A stretch of DNA of 64,000 bases from Undaria pinnatifida (GCA_012845835.1 JABAKD010000010.1:18239204-18303203), one strand, 5' to 3'; counted from the stretch's first letter, positions 1 through 10,528 are shown. Notes: generated by a model from the letters alone, not told the origin. A program made the numbers and translations.

Positions 1-867
1 GGAGAGAACGGAGTCATTGCGACCACGGCTTACCCAGATAGTCAAAACCTTGTACGAAATGAGCTGGGCACGTCTAAACCTGGTGGCAAAAAATAACAGA
101 AAAAAGTACCAGTGCTGCTAGAAGAACCCCCGGTCCCCGTATGGCGCCCGCCTCTTCAACTCAATAACGACACACGCTACGGCAGAGTTCCAGCCATTGG
201 TTTATGGGGCTCCCGTACTTGAGTAGCTCTATAGGTACGATTCGACGCGAGTCTGCGAAGGAAGAAAATGCTGAATTCTTCTCTCGATAAAAATGAAGAC
301 GTTATTTTACCGTAGTGGGGAGGGCGGAGGAGGGCCCGCTATGTGATCCTAGATCTGAGTTATACTACTGGGAGGGAGCACGAGAGTAGTACGAGGATAA
401 TAAATGGGATGAAGAAAAATAGAAAAAGGAAAAGGCAAGCAGTTACTCTTGATCCTATTTTGATAAAAATGAAAGTGCACCCCAGGGTCGGTCTAGGTAG
501 AGTGAACTTTAATGCTCTACTACTTTATTTAATGCTGCAAACTCAAGAATGGCAGCATCACGATTTTTTGGTTCTTTGTTTTGGAATTCATAAATGTTTC
601 CTGTCAATAGTAGCCTAACTCCAAGTGTTTTCGTCCCCATGTTATGCCATGACGGGAATGCAGTGCTAAAGGGGTTAAGCTAAGCCCGTTGGAACTTCAC
701 ACGAAAAAAATGACGAAAAAAACTGCGAATGATGATAGCGATCGGCTACATGAAGCAATAAATGCGAGCTGCTGCTGGTGTACTGTAGTAGGAGATGCGT
801 TCGGACTGCAACACAGGAGACTGTTGGGCGAGAAGCGTGAGGCATGGCGATGGCGATACAGTACTCG
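1..867. other. No confident gene; degenerate repeat remnants
   Basis: Only short, compositionally poor ORFs are present. The stretch from about 310 to 470 (GTAGTGGGGAGGG, then a G/A-rich run) resembles blocks in intron 2 of gene A (about 11,028-11,160) and gene B (about 21,365-21,490), so it is probably repeat-derived. GCTAAAGGGG followed by TTAA at 675-678 resembles the right end of the TTAA-flanked mini-elements at 27.6 and 34.5 kb, but no left end was found. Confidence 0.4.
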
Positions 868-1085
868 GATTTAGCCTCGAAGCTTTTCCCTAGACGCTTG
901 ATTAGATCGGGCTCGTCGCTTTTTTGGTCTGTACACTTTAATCAGAGTGTATACTATGATCAAGACAAAATCACCTGATTTAGCCTCTAAGCTTTTCCCT
1001 AGACGCTTGATTAGATCGGGCTCGTCGCTTTTTTGGTCTGTACACTATAATCAGAGTGTATACTATGATCAAGACAAAATCACCT
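868..1085. repeat. 109-bp perfect-spacing tandem duplication
   Basis: Two adjacent copies (868-976 and 977-1085) begin GATTTAGCCTC and end AAAATCACCT, with only about two differences by eye, so the duplication is young. Each unit holds a small inverted repeat (GTACACT ... AGTGTATAC). It lies about 160 bp upstream of the acceptor of the Ser/Arg-rich exon, so it is probably intronic or in the flank of that gene. Confidence 0.85.
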
Positions 1086-1243
1086 TTCCAAATGCCCGTC
1101 ATTGAAAAAGAAAGCCAAAATTGCTGCCCCTATCGGTCTTAATGTGGACTAATTTTGTTTTTGAAATTCTGAAAGGGTTATACCTGGTGGTAACAACCCC
1201 TCCGCCTATTGTTCCCCTTGTTATTAATTCCCCTTGCTCACAG

Positions 1244-2125
1244 GTAAGCCAGGTACAGCTCGGCAAAGCTACCCGGCAGCTAAGCCTCAGCAAGCCCACC
1301 TCCTCGCGCGGGGGCGGCGGCGGTGGCGGCGGCGGTGGGCGTCCTCCATCCAGCGGAAACAGCCCTACCCGCCTGCAAGCCAGCCGTGCCACCCGCACGT
1401 CTGGCAGCGCATCCTCCTTAGCCTCCACAGCGCCTCCGAGCCCTCGGACGAGCGCAGGCAGTACCACCCGCGGCGGTAGCGGGAGCTTTGGGTTTGGCCG
1501 CGCTAGCGCCGGTGGCCGCCGAACCTCAACCAACACCCCCGCTAGCCCTTCCCGAACCAGGAGAACAGCTACCGGTACCGCGGCGGCGGGGGGCAGTGCT
1601 GTCGGTCGCGCACGGCTTTCCTCGTCTTCTGCGGGACCCCCCAGCCCGCGGACTTTGGGGAGGGGGGGCGCCCGTGCGGGCGCCTCGGGACGTCCTTCGT
1701 TCTCGAGTTCGGGTACTGCGCCTGCAAGGGGAAGTGTTAAGGGCATGGCAAAGGGGGGGGGGAGGGCGAGTGTTAGTGGGGGGCGGGTTAGCGTTGGTGG
1801 TGCGCGATCGAGTGTTGCCGGGGCACGGGTGAGTGTTGGTGGAGCCCGGCAGTCGGTGTCTGCACGAGGTCCGCGGGTGTCGGAAGATGCGCGGGCGAAG
1901 AGCGTTGGTGGTGGTGGTGGCGGTGCGGGGGTGGAGGCGAAGCTGAAGAAGGAAGAGGAGGAGGGTATTCCGGAAGGGCGCACGAGTTTTAGCGGGAGCA
2001 CGCGGCCTTCCAGCGCTATTAGTCGGATTAATGAGGCCCTGCCGCCGTCTCCGAATCCTCACGCTGCAGTGGATAAGCGTCCAAGGTTAAGCGTTGATGA
2101 GGATGGCGGGTCGATGTCTCTGTAG
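1244..2125 (+). CDS. Terminal exon of Ser/Gly/Arg-rich low-complexity protein
   Basis: The function is not recognised. A 294-codon open segment begins after a good acceptor (pyrimidine-rich tract, then TTGCTCACAG at 1234-1243), enters in phase 0 and ends with TAG at 2123-2125. The product is intrinsically disordered in appearance. It has a run of ten glycines near its start, many SSR, SPR and TSR motifs, then around 1752-1880 a series of near-octapeptide repeats of the form G-A/G-R-x-S-V. An acidic patch (KKEEEEG) follows, and the end reads KRPRLSV then an acidic tail. The repeated R-x-S sites look like basophilic-kinase targets (inference). No ATG precedes the exon in frame, so the first exons lie upstream, perhaps outside the window. 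The opposite strand is also open over most of this length because of GC-rich codons; the plus frame is preferred because of the repeats, the acceptor and the clear stop. Confidence 0.5.
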   Translation, partial: VSQVQLGKATRQLSLSKPTSSRGGGGGGGGGGRPPSSGNSPTRLQASRATRTSGSASSLASTAPPSPRTSAGSTTRGGSGSFGFGRASAGGRRTSTNTPASPSRTRRTATGTAAAGGSAVGRARLSSSSAGPPSPRTLGRGGARAGASGRPSFSSSGTAPARGSVKGMAKGGGRASVSGGRVSVGGARSSVAGARVSVGGARQSVSARGPRVSEDARAKSVGGGGGGAGVEAKLKKEEEEGIPEGRTSFSGSTRPSSAISRINEALPPSPNPHAAVDKRPRLSVDEDGGSMSL

Positions 2126-2164
2126 TTGCGTACCGTGCGTTAGTGTGTTAAGGGTGTGCTTTGT

Positions 2165-2490
2165 GGGGTGTTACTGGGAGGGTATCGGGGTGCCTACCCG
2201 AGCGTGACATAGGGTATACCCAGACAGGGTAACCGGGTACCTACCTGATTGTGCTATAGGGTATGCACTAAGGGGATACCCGGGTATATTATGCGAGGGT
2301 ACCTGGGTACCTACCCGATTATGACCCAAACAAAGTAGGGCATGTCTTGAGAGGGTACCTGGTTACCTACCCGAGTGTAACTACACAAAGCCGTCTGTGT
2401 ACTGAGAGGGCACTGGGGTATCTGCCCGAGTATGACCTAAGCAATCTCATTTTGAGGTACCCGGGTACCCCAGGGTATATACCCTACGAA
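2165..2490. repeat. Degenerate minisatellite with GGTACCYGGGTACC units
   Basis: About six imperfect units of 50-60 bp are built on GGGTACCTGGGTACCTACCCGA followed by a variable spacer. Each unit contains palindromic GGTACC or TACCCGGGTA cores. Related arrays lie at 3,958-4,440 and 38,430-39,125. No coding potential was seen. Confidence 0.6.
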
Positions 2491-3957
2491 ACACCCCCTT
2501 GTAGTGTTTGTCGTCGTCAGGCAATGTGTTTTATATGCGTGCGTGAAGGGTTGGGTGTTTTCAAGTCGACGTTTTTTTCTAATCGGGCTCGGTGGTGTTT
2601 GTCGTTCCAGACGGTATAATAATGTACATTTGTTTGGCGACATTCGGCGATCAATTCCCTTCAGTTCTTGTTATTGTCCTTTGTCCTTTTTGTCGATATT
2701 GTCCTTTTTTTATTTCGCACAGTCGATCGTTCTTTTAAGGCCGGTATTTTTTTTTTCTTGCTGTCTCTTTTTTACCCCCCCCCCCCCCCCCCTGCCCCCG
2801 TTTTTGAAGCGAAAAGCATCTGGGATTCAGCTCCTCTGAGATGAAGCGTTTAGCATGGTACGAACCGGCAACTTTGAAGGTTGGAAGGAGAAACAAATCC
2901 TTGTGTGTGCCGTAATACATTTTTAGTCAGCGATTCTAGTAATAGTAGCACTAGCAATTGCTTGTGTCGTAGTGCATTTTAGTTGGGACCTCGATAGACG
3001 ATTCTGCTATGATGTTAATAGCGAAATTGCGTTTGTCGTGATGCATACCCGGTGCTTGTTAGCCTCGAGAGACGATTCCGGTAAGATATCAATAGCGAAA
3101 ATGTGGTAAGTTTTTTTTTTTTTTTCTTGCTCGCATCGTCTTACATGAGGCGCAAAAGTAAAATAGCGCTCGCTTGTCGCGCGCAGCATGTGAAGGATTA
3201 TGGTTTTATTGTCGGTGAATTGTCTGGGTAGGAGCTATGCTTCCTTTCGAGAGGTAGCGCAGCTGGGTTTGTAGCTTGGCTGAGCGACCCATGTAGAGCG
3301 AAGGTTGCATTCATTCGTGCATGTTGCTTGCACAACAGACCTTTTTTTTTTGCACATAAGTGGGTACGTAGAGCTATGCTGGCTCGCAAGGGCTTGTTTA
3401 GCAGGGAATGTATGCACTCTGGAGTGCCTAGGTATCATACCTGACTGTTTCGGTCTTACACAGGTAGATACCCGGGGACCCCAGAGTTTATATCCTGCGA
3501 AACACATACCTGCTGCCTTTTAAGATACAGCTAAGCTGGGCGGCGAGAGCGATTGCCGCATGCATACACACACCGACAGCTGTTCTGTTTTTTTTTGCAC
3601 ATGATACGTAGAGTTATGCTGCCTTTCAAGAGACGCAGCTTAGCTTGGAAAGCCACGCAGGGAACTTCTGATTTTGTTTGCACGTGATTACGTAGAGTTC
3701 TGCCGCGTTTAAATGTGTAACTTAGCTGAGTGACCCATTTCAGCGAACGAAGGTCCAATGCTGGCATGCACATCGAAGAACGACAGGCTACACGTGTTTC
3801 GATAATTTGTCATATTCATTTTGCAGATAGTAGATAATACGGTGCGTAAATTTGGGGTAATTCAGTCGTGGATGTCAATCAGGCGAACTCAAAATCCAAG
3901 AGCTCGTTTTGGGGACGTTTTCATCGCCATATGTTAGACGACCGGTAAGGGTGAGTT
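2491..3957. repeat. Gene-free; two families of short tandem duplications
   Basis: A C-run lies at about 2,767-2,792. From about 2,899 to 3,102 a unit of roughly 75 bp (TTGTGTCGTAGTGCAT ... CTCGATAGACGATTC) recurs about three times with drift. From about 3,232 to 3,775 another unit (TTTTTGCACATGATTACG, TAGAGTTATGCTGCCTTT) recurs about four times. No ORF here has convincing composition or splice context. Confidence 0.45.
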
Positions 3958-4440
3958 TAGTATGGCAAGGGTATATACCCTGGGGTACCCGGGTACCAAA
4001 CCTGGTGGTATTGGTCATACCATACCCGGGTGTCAAACCTGGCTATATTGGTCATACCCGGGTATCAAAAATCGGTTATGTTCGTCATACCCAGGTAGAT
4101 ACCCGGGTACATTCAGGATATTTTCCCCTTCTAAACACACCGTAGGAGCTTTCGAAGGGTGTGTGTAGTAGGGTCATACTCTGGGGTGCCCAGGTACAAT
4201 CCTTGCGTGTACGGGTCATACTCGGATAGATACCCGGGTACACCCAGAGTATGTGGTATCCCTGGGGTGCCCGGGTGCCAAACCTGGTTATATTGGTCAT
4301 ACCCGGGTATAGATTCCCGGGTACACCCAGAGTATGTGGTATGCTCTGGGGTATCTGGGTACCAAACCTGGTTATATTGGTCATACCCGGGTATATTCCC
4401 GAGAAGATACCTAGGCATACCCGGGTAGACCCAGAGTATT
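3958..4440. repeat. TACCCGGGTA-rich minisatellite
   Basis: Imperfect units of about 60-110 bp contain ACCAAACCTGG, TTATATTGGTCATACCC and GGGTATAG, with the perfect palindrome TACCCGGGTA recurring. The last two units (about 4,225-4,400) are the best conserved, sharing the junction ACCCAGAGTATGTGGTAT. ORFs across it on both strands are artefacts of the repeat. Confidence 0.7.
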
Positions 4441-4864
4441 GTAGATGTGCCCTGACTTAAAGCTGTTGTAGAAAAAACAACGATGCCAGTTTTCAGCTGC
4501 AATAGGTGTGTGGTTTCGAAGCTTTTATTACCACCACAAGCATAGGGGGGAGGGGGTGCGTGTAGAACAAGTACGTTTAATATGTATTCTATATAAAACG
4601 CTTTGGCGAGGAATTACGATCCCAGTTTTATCAGCTGTGAAAAAAACAGTCACAGGACGCCTATGCGAAACAGCGTAATAAGAAAGGCAGGCTGAGATTT
4701 ACAGGAAGGAGCCGGTATACTGAAATTAGTTTAGAATACATGTGCACCTTTTCCTTAAATAAGAAATCAGTTCCAATACACCGTTCCCTGTTTCCTATTA
4801 TGATACATAGGTGTCCTGTACTGTAGTGTGAGCATGTGGGGTTCAACGGCCGAAGTTCAGAGGT
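4441..4864. other. No gene or clear repeat seen
   Basis: AT-rich sequence with short ORFs only. I found no repeat partner elsewhere in the window and no convincing splice-bounded exon. Confidence 0.3.
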
Positions 4865-5125
4865 TTCCACGGGGTCTGCATGACCCGTCTCGCGGGCCGG
4901 GTCCGCGGGCCGGGTCCGTGGGTCGAGTCCGTAGGCTTCGTAAATCTGGCGGGTCTCATTCGGGTCGGGTCAGGAGGTGTTCCGAAATCTCGCGGGTCGA
5001 GTAGGATCGGGTTTTAAGATGTTCAAATATCAAGGATCGGGTATCCGATCCGTCGGGTGTCCAACCCGTTGGGTGTACCGGACCCGACGCTTCGGGTACC
5101 CGACCCGACCCGCGAAAAGTAACCG
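4865..5125. mobile_element. Decayed GGGTC-rich element, relative of the 6.4-8.2 kb hAT-like element
   Basis: The left edge reads TTTCCACGGGGTCTGCATGACCCG and the right edge GACCCGACCCGCGAAAAGT. These match, in the same order, the inverted ends of the complete element at 6,427-8,211. Between them are GGGTC/GGGTCC repeats and AAATCTCGCGGGTC units. The copy is only about 260 bp, the terminal CAGGG is not preserved, and no target duplication is evident. Confidence 0.5.
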
Positions 5126-5754
5126 GCCCGGCCTGTGAAAAGTCGTGGGGAAATTGTGGTTTTGACCACACGCGTGGGCTTGAAAGCTGTGGAAGCTGTG
5201 GAAGAGTTGGGGGGTTGTACGCGCTGGAGGCGAGCGGAAAGAGGGGATATGAAAGAACGCTTCTGTGGTTGGCCAAGCTAGATTGTTCTACCGGCTGCTC
5301 GTTAAGCTCGGCGTGCATTCCCCCCCCCCCCCCCCCCTGAAACAGTGGGCTGTTTTTTTTCCTGCATGCAGTAAAAGTCTTGACGTGCATTTTTTTCTCC
5401 AGAAAAATGTGGAGTTGGTATAGGAAGTGGCGCGGTCGTGTGGTATAGGATGGCATTGATATTTTTATTGCAATGACGAATGGCACACCAGTCAACGTGA
5501 TGGCGCTTTTATTGATTGAGTTGATGTGGGTCGCTTCGTCAGCAGCAAAGTCCGGTTCAGTTTGGGCATTTTTTTTCAGTGAGATCGTTTTGTAGAGCTT
5601 TTGAATATAAGCTGTAATAGATATAAGCCTCTCGTTTGTGTTGGATGTCTGGTAGGGATTTTCTCCACCAAAAAAACGCGTTACGCAAGAAATGAATACA
5701 AAAAATATATACGTGGTAGTCATACTTTGTCATATCATAAGTAAGTGGCTGGTG
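5126..5754 (-). other. Weak minus-strand ORF region, no confident gene
   Basis: An open frame runs on the minus strand from an ATG at 5723 through a C-run (about 5,321-5,337) into the GGGTC relic. Its first 130 residues are of mixed composition with a hydrophobic start (TYIFFVFISCVT). I found no splice support, no known motif and no second copy, so I do not call it a gene. Confidence 0.2.
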
Positions 5755-5915
5755 GCGTACTACTACTAATACTACTACTGCTACTAGTCTACTACTACTA
5801 CTACTACTACAATTACTGCTACATACTACTACTTTACCACTATTAATACTACTGTAACATGTTACTAGTACTATGCTGCTACTGCTGTGCTGCTATGAAT
5901 TATTAGTACGAAACA
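5755..5915. repeat. Imperfect TAC/GTA trinucleotide repeat
   Basis: Interrupted (TAC)n tracts with GCT and AAT interruptions. The same motif family appears as pure (GTA)n tracts at 7,273-7,350 and 42,554-42,772. Confidence 0.8.
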
Positions 5916-5924
5916 GACTTGGTA

Positions 5925-6040
5925 CTCTGTACCTACCATCATGCTGGGTATGATACGCCCATGTTACCTGCTACATGCATGCTTGGGGTGCATCTATAGA
6001 CACTACTACTATGATACTACGAGTATTAATAGATGTATTG
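5925..6040. repeat. Dispersed repeat copy 1 (CATGCTTGGGGTGCAT family)
   Basis: CTACCATCATGCTGGGTATGATACG ... GCATGCTTGGGGTGCATCTAT is shared, with about 80% identity by eye, with 19,085-19,185. The flanking sequence to 6,418 holds no supported gene. Confidence 0.45.
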
Positions 6041-6426
6041 CTCGTAGGTACTCTGTGCAGTAGGCTACCAGGTATTGTATGTGTGATGTGGAAGATTAGA
6101 TCAATTATTTTCAGCTTCTTTTGCAGATATTTTTTTAATAACAATTTTAAAGCAATTTTGAAAATTGAACTGTGAGTACGACCGATTGAATGGTTGAAAC
6201 TCAACTTTTTGTAAGCTGCGTGGTATATTTACATTACATCTATCTGTCTTTCATTTATGGTACTCGTCATGGTGGTTGCCAATTAAACCTTGTTGTTATT
6301 ACACAGCTTCACAAATTATACGGAAGGTCGATCGCGCGTGTTCTATGTTTTGTCCTCATGAATTTTTGGTAATAATATAACGTTTGGAGGAAATAAAACC
6401 TACTCCGTATCATACATTAAATATTT

Positions 6427-7276
6427 CAGGGCTTTTCACGGGTCATGACCCGACCCGCGGGTCGGGTCAAGGGGGTTTCAAAATCTCGCGGGTCGGGTCG
6501 GGTCGGGTCATTACGTTTTAAAATCTCACGGGTCGGGTCGGGTCGGGTCAAGAGGTTTTCAAAATCTCGCGGGTCGGGTCGGGTCGGGTCAAAAGGCTTC
6601 AAAATCTCGCGGGTCGGGTCGGGTCGGGTCAAGAGGTTTTCAAAATCTCGCGGGTCGGGTCGGGTCATGACCCGCGAGATACGGGTCACTTCGCGGGTCA
6701 AGCCATAATGACCCGTGAGTTGTTTTGGGCTGACCCGCGGGTCAAACCCGCGGATCTAGCCGGCGGATCCGCCTTTTTCAGACTTACAGCTGAGAGCCAC
6801 GTTGATGCCGTGCAGGCGTCCCGCGGGTCAGGCCCGCGGGTCCGCCAATAAAATACAAACATTTTTTCGGCTTCCTGTCTCCCTCGTGCCGATGCTCCGA
6901 TCATATGTCATCACAGCGTGCAGAACAATCACCAGGCAGTACCCCTCGCTACTCGTACCAAAGCATACGGCAGTGTGACGGGAATCCCGTTCCTACTGAA
7001 GCCGCAACAACAACAACAGCAAGCAGTAATATTACGGTCATACCAGTACGAAATGTCACCAAACAAACGTAAAAAGGCAAGGAAGGACAGTCGTCGTCGA
7101 AGCAGCAGCAGCAGCAGCACTGGCAGCAGCAAGCACCAGCAGCAGACGCCGGATTCTCGCGGATCGCAGCCCCTGCTGACAGACCCACCGCCCCAGTTGT
7201 GGGCTTGCTGCCGGAGGCGGCTCAGCTAGGCTGCTTGCCGGGGCTGGAGATTGCACAGATAGAAGATAGATACAGC

Positions 7277-7350
<74 letters not shown>

Positions 7351-8211
7351 CTAGCTCGAGAATTATCATACCAGCACGAAATGTGACCAAACGTAAAAAA
7401 GCAAAAAGAAGAGCAGCCGTTGTCGAAGCAGCAGCAGCAGCAAGCAGCAGCAGCAGCAGCAGCAGCAGCACAGCGGCAGCAGCACCCTGGCAGCAGCAAG
7501 CACCAGCAGCAGACAACGCATCCTCGCGGATCGCAGCCCTTGCTGGCAGGTCCACTGCCCCAATTGTGGGCTTGCTGCCGGAGGCGGCTCACTCAGCTAG
7601 GCTGCTTGCCGGGGCCGGAGATTGCACTTGTAAACAAGTTTTATAACTAGCTCGCTCGTCGGGTCGCTCGTCGGGTCGACCTGGTGGTCTAACGGTACGG
7701 GCATGTCCATGCATGTGGGTTGCGGATTATTTCCTATTTCTCGCGCGCACACCACATGGCATAATCATCAGCAGCTGCAAACAATGCCGGTAAAAAACGC
7801 AGAGAACACGACATACTGGGAAAAGTACGAGGGACCAAGGACCAACCAACCGACCGAGGTATACATGCTTTGACCCGTGACTTTTTGACTTTGACCCGTG
7901 AGAAATGTCACGGGTCAAGTTAACGTGACCCGCCAGACGACCCGAATCTCGCGGGTCACTCGGATTGTCGCGGGTCGGGTCGGGTCGGGTCAGGACGATT
8001 TCAAAATCTCGCGGGTCGGGTCGGGTCGGGTCAAGACGTCTCGAAAATCTCGCGGGTCGGGTCGGGTCGGGTCAAGACGTCTCGAAAATCTCGCGGGTCG
8101 GGTCGGGTCGGGTCAAGACGTCTCAAAAATCTCGCGGGTCGGGTCGGGTCAGCTGACCCGACCCGACCCGACCCGACCCGCGAGATTTGACCCGACCCGT
8201 GAAAAGCCCTG
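6427..8211. mobile_element. hAT-like non-autonomous DNA transposon with GGGTC subterminal arrays
   Basis: Both ends carry the 18-bp perfect inverted repeat CAGGGCTTTTCACGGGTC (6,427-6,444 and 8,194-8,211). Both are flanked by the same 8-bp AAATATTT (6,419-6,426 and 8,212-8,219), the target-duplication length of hAT elements, whose ends often begin CAGGG. Inside each end lie arrays of GGGTC separated by AAATCTCGC spacers with a period near 48 bp (left about 6,460-6,735, right about 7,865-8,190), plausible clustered transposase-binding sites. The interior holds no transposase. It has two tandem copies of a CAG-rich block (about 7,036-7,258 and 7,365-7,626) around a (TAG)n tract at 7,273-7,350, and a tRNA-like fragment near 7,685-7,730 (GGTGGTCTAACGGTA). 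ORFs in the CAG blocks are repeat artefacts or captured exon pieces. The perfect ends and duplication suggest recent movement by a transposase supplied elsewhere. Confidence 0.85.
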
Positions 8212-8399
8212 AAATATTTCTGGTCCTTGGCTTTCTCGTTTTTTTTTCGTTTCTTTTTCAGATAATATCATGTTTTCCTCGTCGTGCGGACTAGGGACTG
8301 GCTGGCGCTACTGTGTACTACAGTATGTCGTAAAAAACCGTGCCAGGCCAAGTAGAATTAATTGTGGATCTTTGGATCTTTTCTTTTATCAGTAATATT
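8212..8399. other. Unassigned flank
   Basis: No gene. AATTGTGGATCTTTGGAT at about 8,356-8,374 reappears at about 19,256-19,273 and marks the approximate left edge of the large segmental duplication. Confidence 0.35.
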
Positions 8400-8740
8400 C
8401 TGCATTTTTTTTTCTTTCTTACTTTTCAGCTTCTGGACAAGCCGTGGTCACACAGGTGTCGTCCCTTCCTCCCCCCGGGTTTTGCCTTCAATTTTTATCG
8501 CGCATAATGTTCAGCAATCCCACTGCTGGTCGATTTTTCATCGAGTGTTGCTAACTCACGCTCTCGCGCTTTCCGCAAGTCAATTTGTGCACAAGAAAAA
8601 GTCCCAACGAGTTTATTATACGAGTATGCCGTCGGCGGGGCTCGAACTCACGAAACTGACCGACCACCAGGTATATATACCAGGCTCGAGGACCGAGGAT
8701 AATAATAACCTGATACGCCACCGGGGCGACCGGCTCATAA
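8400..8740 (-). mobile_element. tRNA-derived SINE, minus strand
   Basis: Read on the minus strand, an RNA polymerase III A-box (TGGCGTATCAGG, 8,720-8,709) is followed about 60 nt later by a B-box (AGTTCGAGCCC, 8,648-8,638). An anonymous body follows, ending in an A-rich tail (T-run on the plus strand at about 8,405-8,417). A second copy of the body lies at 39,335-39,605. The order tRNA-like head, body, poly(A) is that of a SINE. It lies in gene A's upstream region and is missing from the matching place in the sister duplication. Confidence 0.65.
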
Positions 8741-9155
8741 AAACATCGGAACCCCCATATACTATATACCTTCACAAGCGACAGCATCCAAGCACTGGTC
8801 ACCCGATAGCGTTCGAGTTAGGGTTCGGGTTTGGGTTCGGGTCGGGTGGTACCTCTGTTCACCAGAATCGAACAGTCTGGGTGTACGTATTATATTTATA
8901 CCCCCATGTGGGGGTGCGGAATAGCGCCCGCATCTATCCGCCAATAAACTTCTACTCTTCTTCTACACGAGGGTTTATTAATAGGAGGCACAGATGCCTG
9001 TGTAGGAGGAGCCATCGGGCTGCGGTGCAATTGAGCCTAGAGGACCGTTCTTACGATCGGTTTTTGAAGCGGCAAAATAATTTTCCTGTAAATTTTGCGA
9101 AAGACGAACAAAGAACTCCTGATGGCTCATGTCGACACCACTTATTTTTAGTATT

Positions 9156-9300
9156 GATCACTCAACTGGTCGAACTCGCATATGACGTAGGTTGAATGAA
9201 TGTTTTTCATCCAAAACAAGGGTGAAAAACGCTCATCGCACACAACTAAATCTGGGTATCGACCACCCAATCAGTCGAATTCACATTTGACGTATCTGAT
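9156..9300 (+). promoter_or_regulatory. Duplicated upstream module of gene A
   Basis: Two related units of about 37 bp, starts 105 bp apart (GATCACTCAACTGGTCGAAC at 9,156 and GACCACCCAATCAGTCGAAT at 9,261), each end in TGACGTA/TGACGTATCTGA. Gene B has the same pair. TGACGT is a bZIP-type core and CCAAT occurs in the second unit. The module ends 300 bp before the start codon. Its regulatory role is inferred. Confidence 0.45.
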
Positions 9301-9599
9301 ATATGGTGCAAATTAGTTCAACCCCCCCCTCCTCTCACTATCCATCGTCCCGCGCCACAGCACGACAGCAGAAGGAACAACGTTCACGCAAGCAGGCTAC
9401 TACTCTTCCCCCCTCCCTCCCCGAGTCCCTCCAACCCGGAGACCCACACACACTCACGCGCACAACCCGCGGCGAAACACAGACAGCAGCATCTAAGCAT
9501 CAGCGCTTGACTTCTAACAGCAAGCAAGGCAAGGCTTGACAAAGGCAAGGCATCCCGAAAGCCAAAAGCCACAGCACCAGCAACAGGAGGAGTAAAATT

Positions 9600-10490
9600 A
9601 TGGTTTCTTTCTTCAGCCACGGCTTCGCAAGCGGGGGCGAATCCTCGAAGAAAGGCAAGTCGCAAAACGCAACACAGTACGGAACCGCCCTCCGAGCAGG
9701 CAGTAGTAGCAGTATCGCAAAGCCCGGCGCGCTGTGCGGGTTGTTCCTGGTCATCATGGTAATTCGTCCATGTCGCGAAGCTGTGCAGAGGGCAGATTTG
9801 CATCCAAGTTTCGCGCGGTGTCAAATTGTTTTCGTCGAAATTGCTTGTTGCTCGCCGTTGTTCTTTCTTTGCCTTGTCCTTTTACACAACGCAACCCCAC
9901 GCACGCTCGACAGTGAGCGGTATCATCGATCATCGCAAGGCCTTCTTTCTAGCCTCGGTCGTTCATGCAATCTCGCGTTCCTGAGCAGAGCAGATTGTAA
10001 CTATGTAGACTATGTCCTCTGTGCGCATCATGTAGTGTGATCCCAATTTTTTGTCGAGCATGATTTATTTGCATGCTATTAAATAGAAACGTACCTCTGG
10101 TACATCGGTACGTGTGCGTGCATTTCGTCCAAATGATGCATGAAGCTTGTCCTCTATTTTGCAATAAAACATGGATGAACCACGCAGCTTGCAAAGTTGA
10201 GTTGCAACCATTCGATCGGTCGTACTCACAGCTGACGTTTTTTCAGTTTTTATGTAAAGTTTAGATACAAGTAGAGAGCAAAGCCCCTGCATGCTCTAAC
10301 AACAGCTACCGCCGTGCGGTTTGCTGTTGCCTTTTGCTGTTGGTTGTTGTTTCCTTACCTGCGCAGGGAAAAAGAAGGCGGAGGAAGAGGGGATTTGGGT
10401 GCGAGTAGTGGACGGGAGTGGTCACATGAATTGGTGAGATTTACGATACGATTTGTTGACCTTCCTGTTGTTGCTTATTTTTAGTCAAAC

Positions 10491-10528
<38 letters not shown>

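Noticed and set aside
1099-2001. 300-residue minus-strand ORF opposite the Ser/Arg-rich exon
   Set aside because: Pro/Ala-rich mirror of GC-rich codons; the plus frame has repeats, an acceptor and a proper stop.
6428-8200. GGGTC arrays as interstitial telomere repeats
   Set aside because: They are confined to symmetrical positions inside a transposon with defined ends and spaced by AAATCTCGC; the unit does not match the usual TTAGGG/TTTAGGG types.
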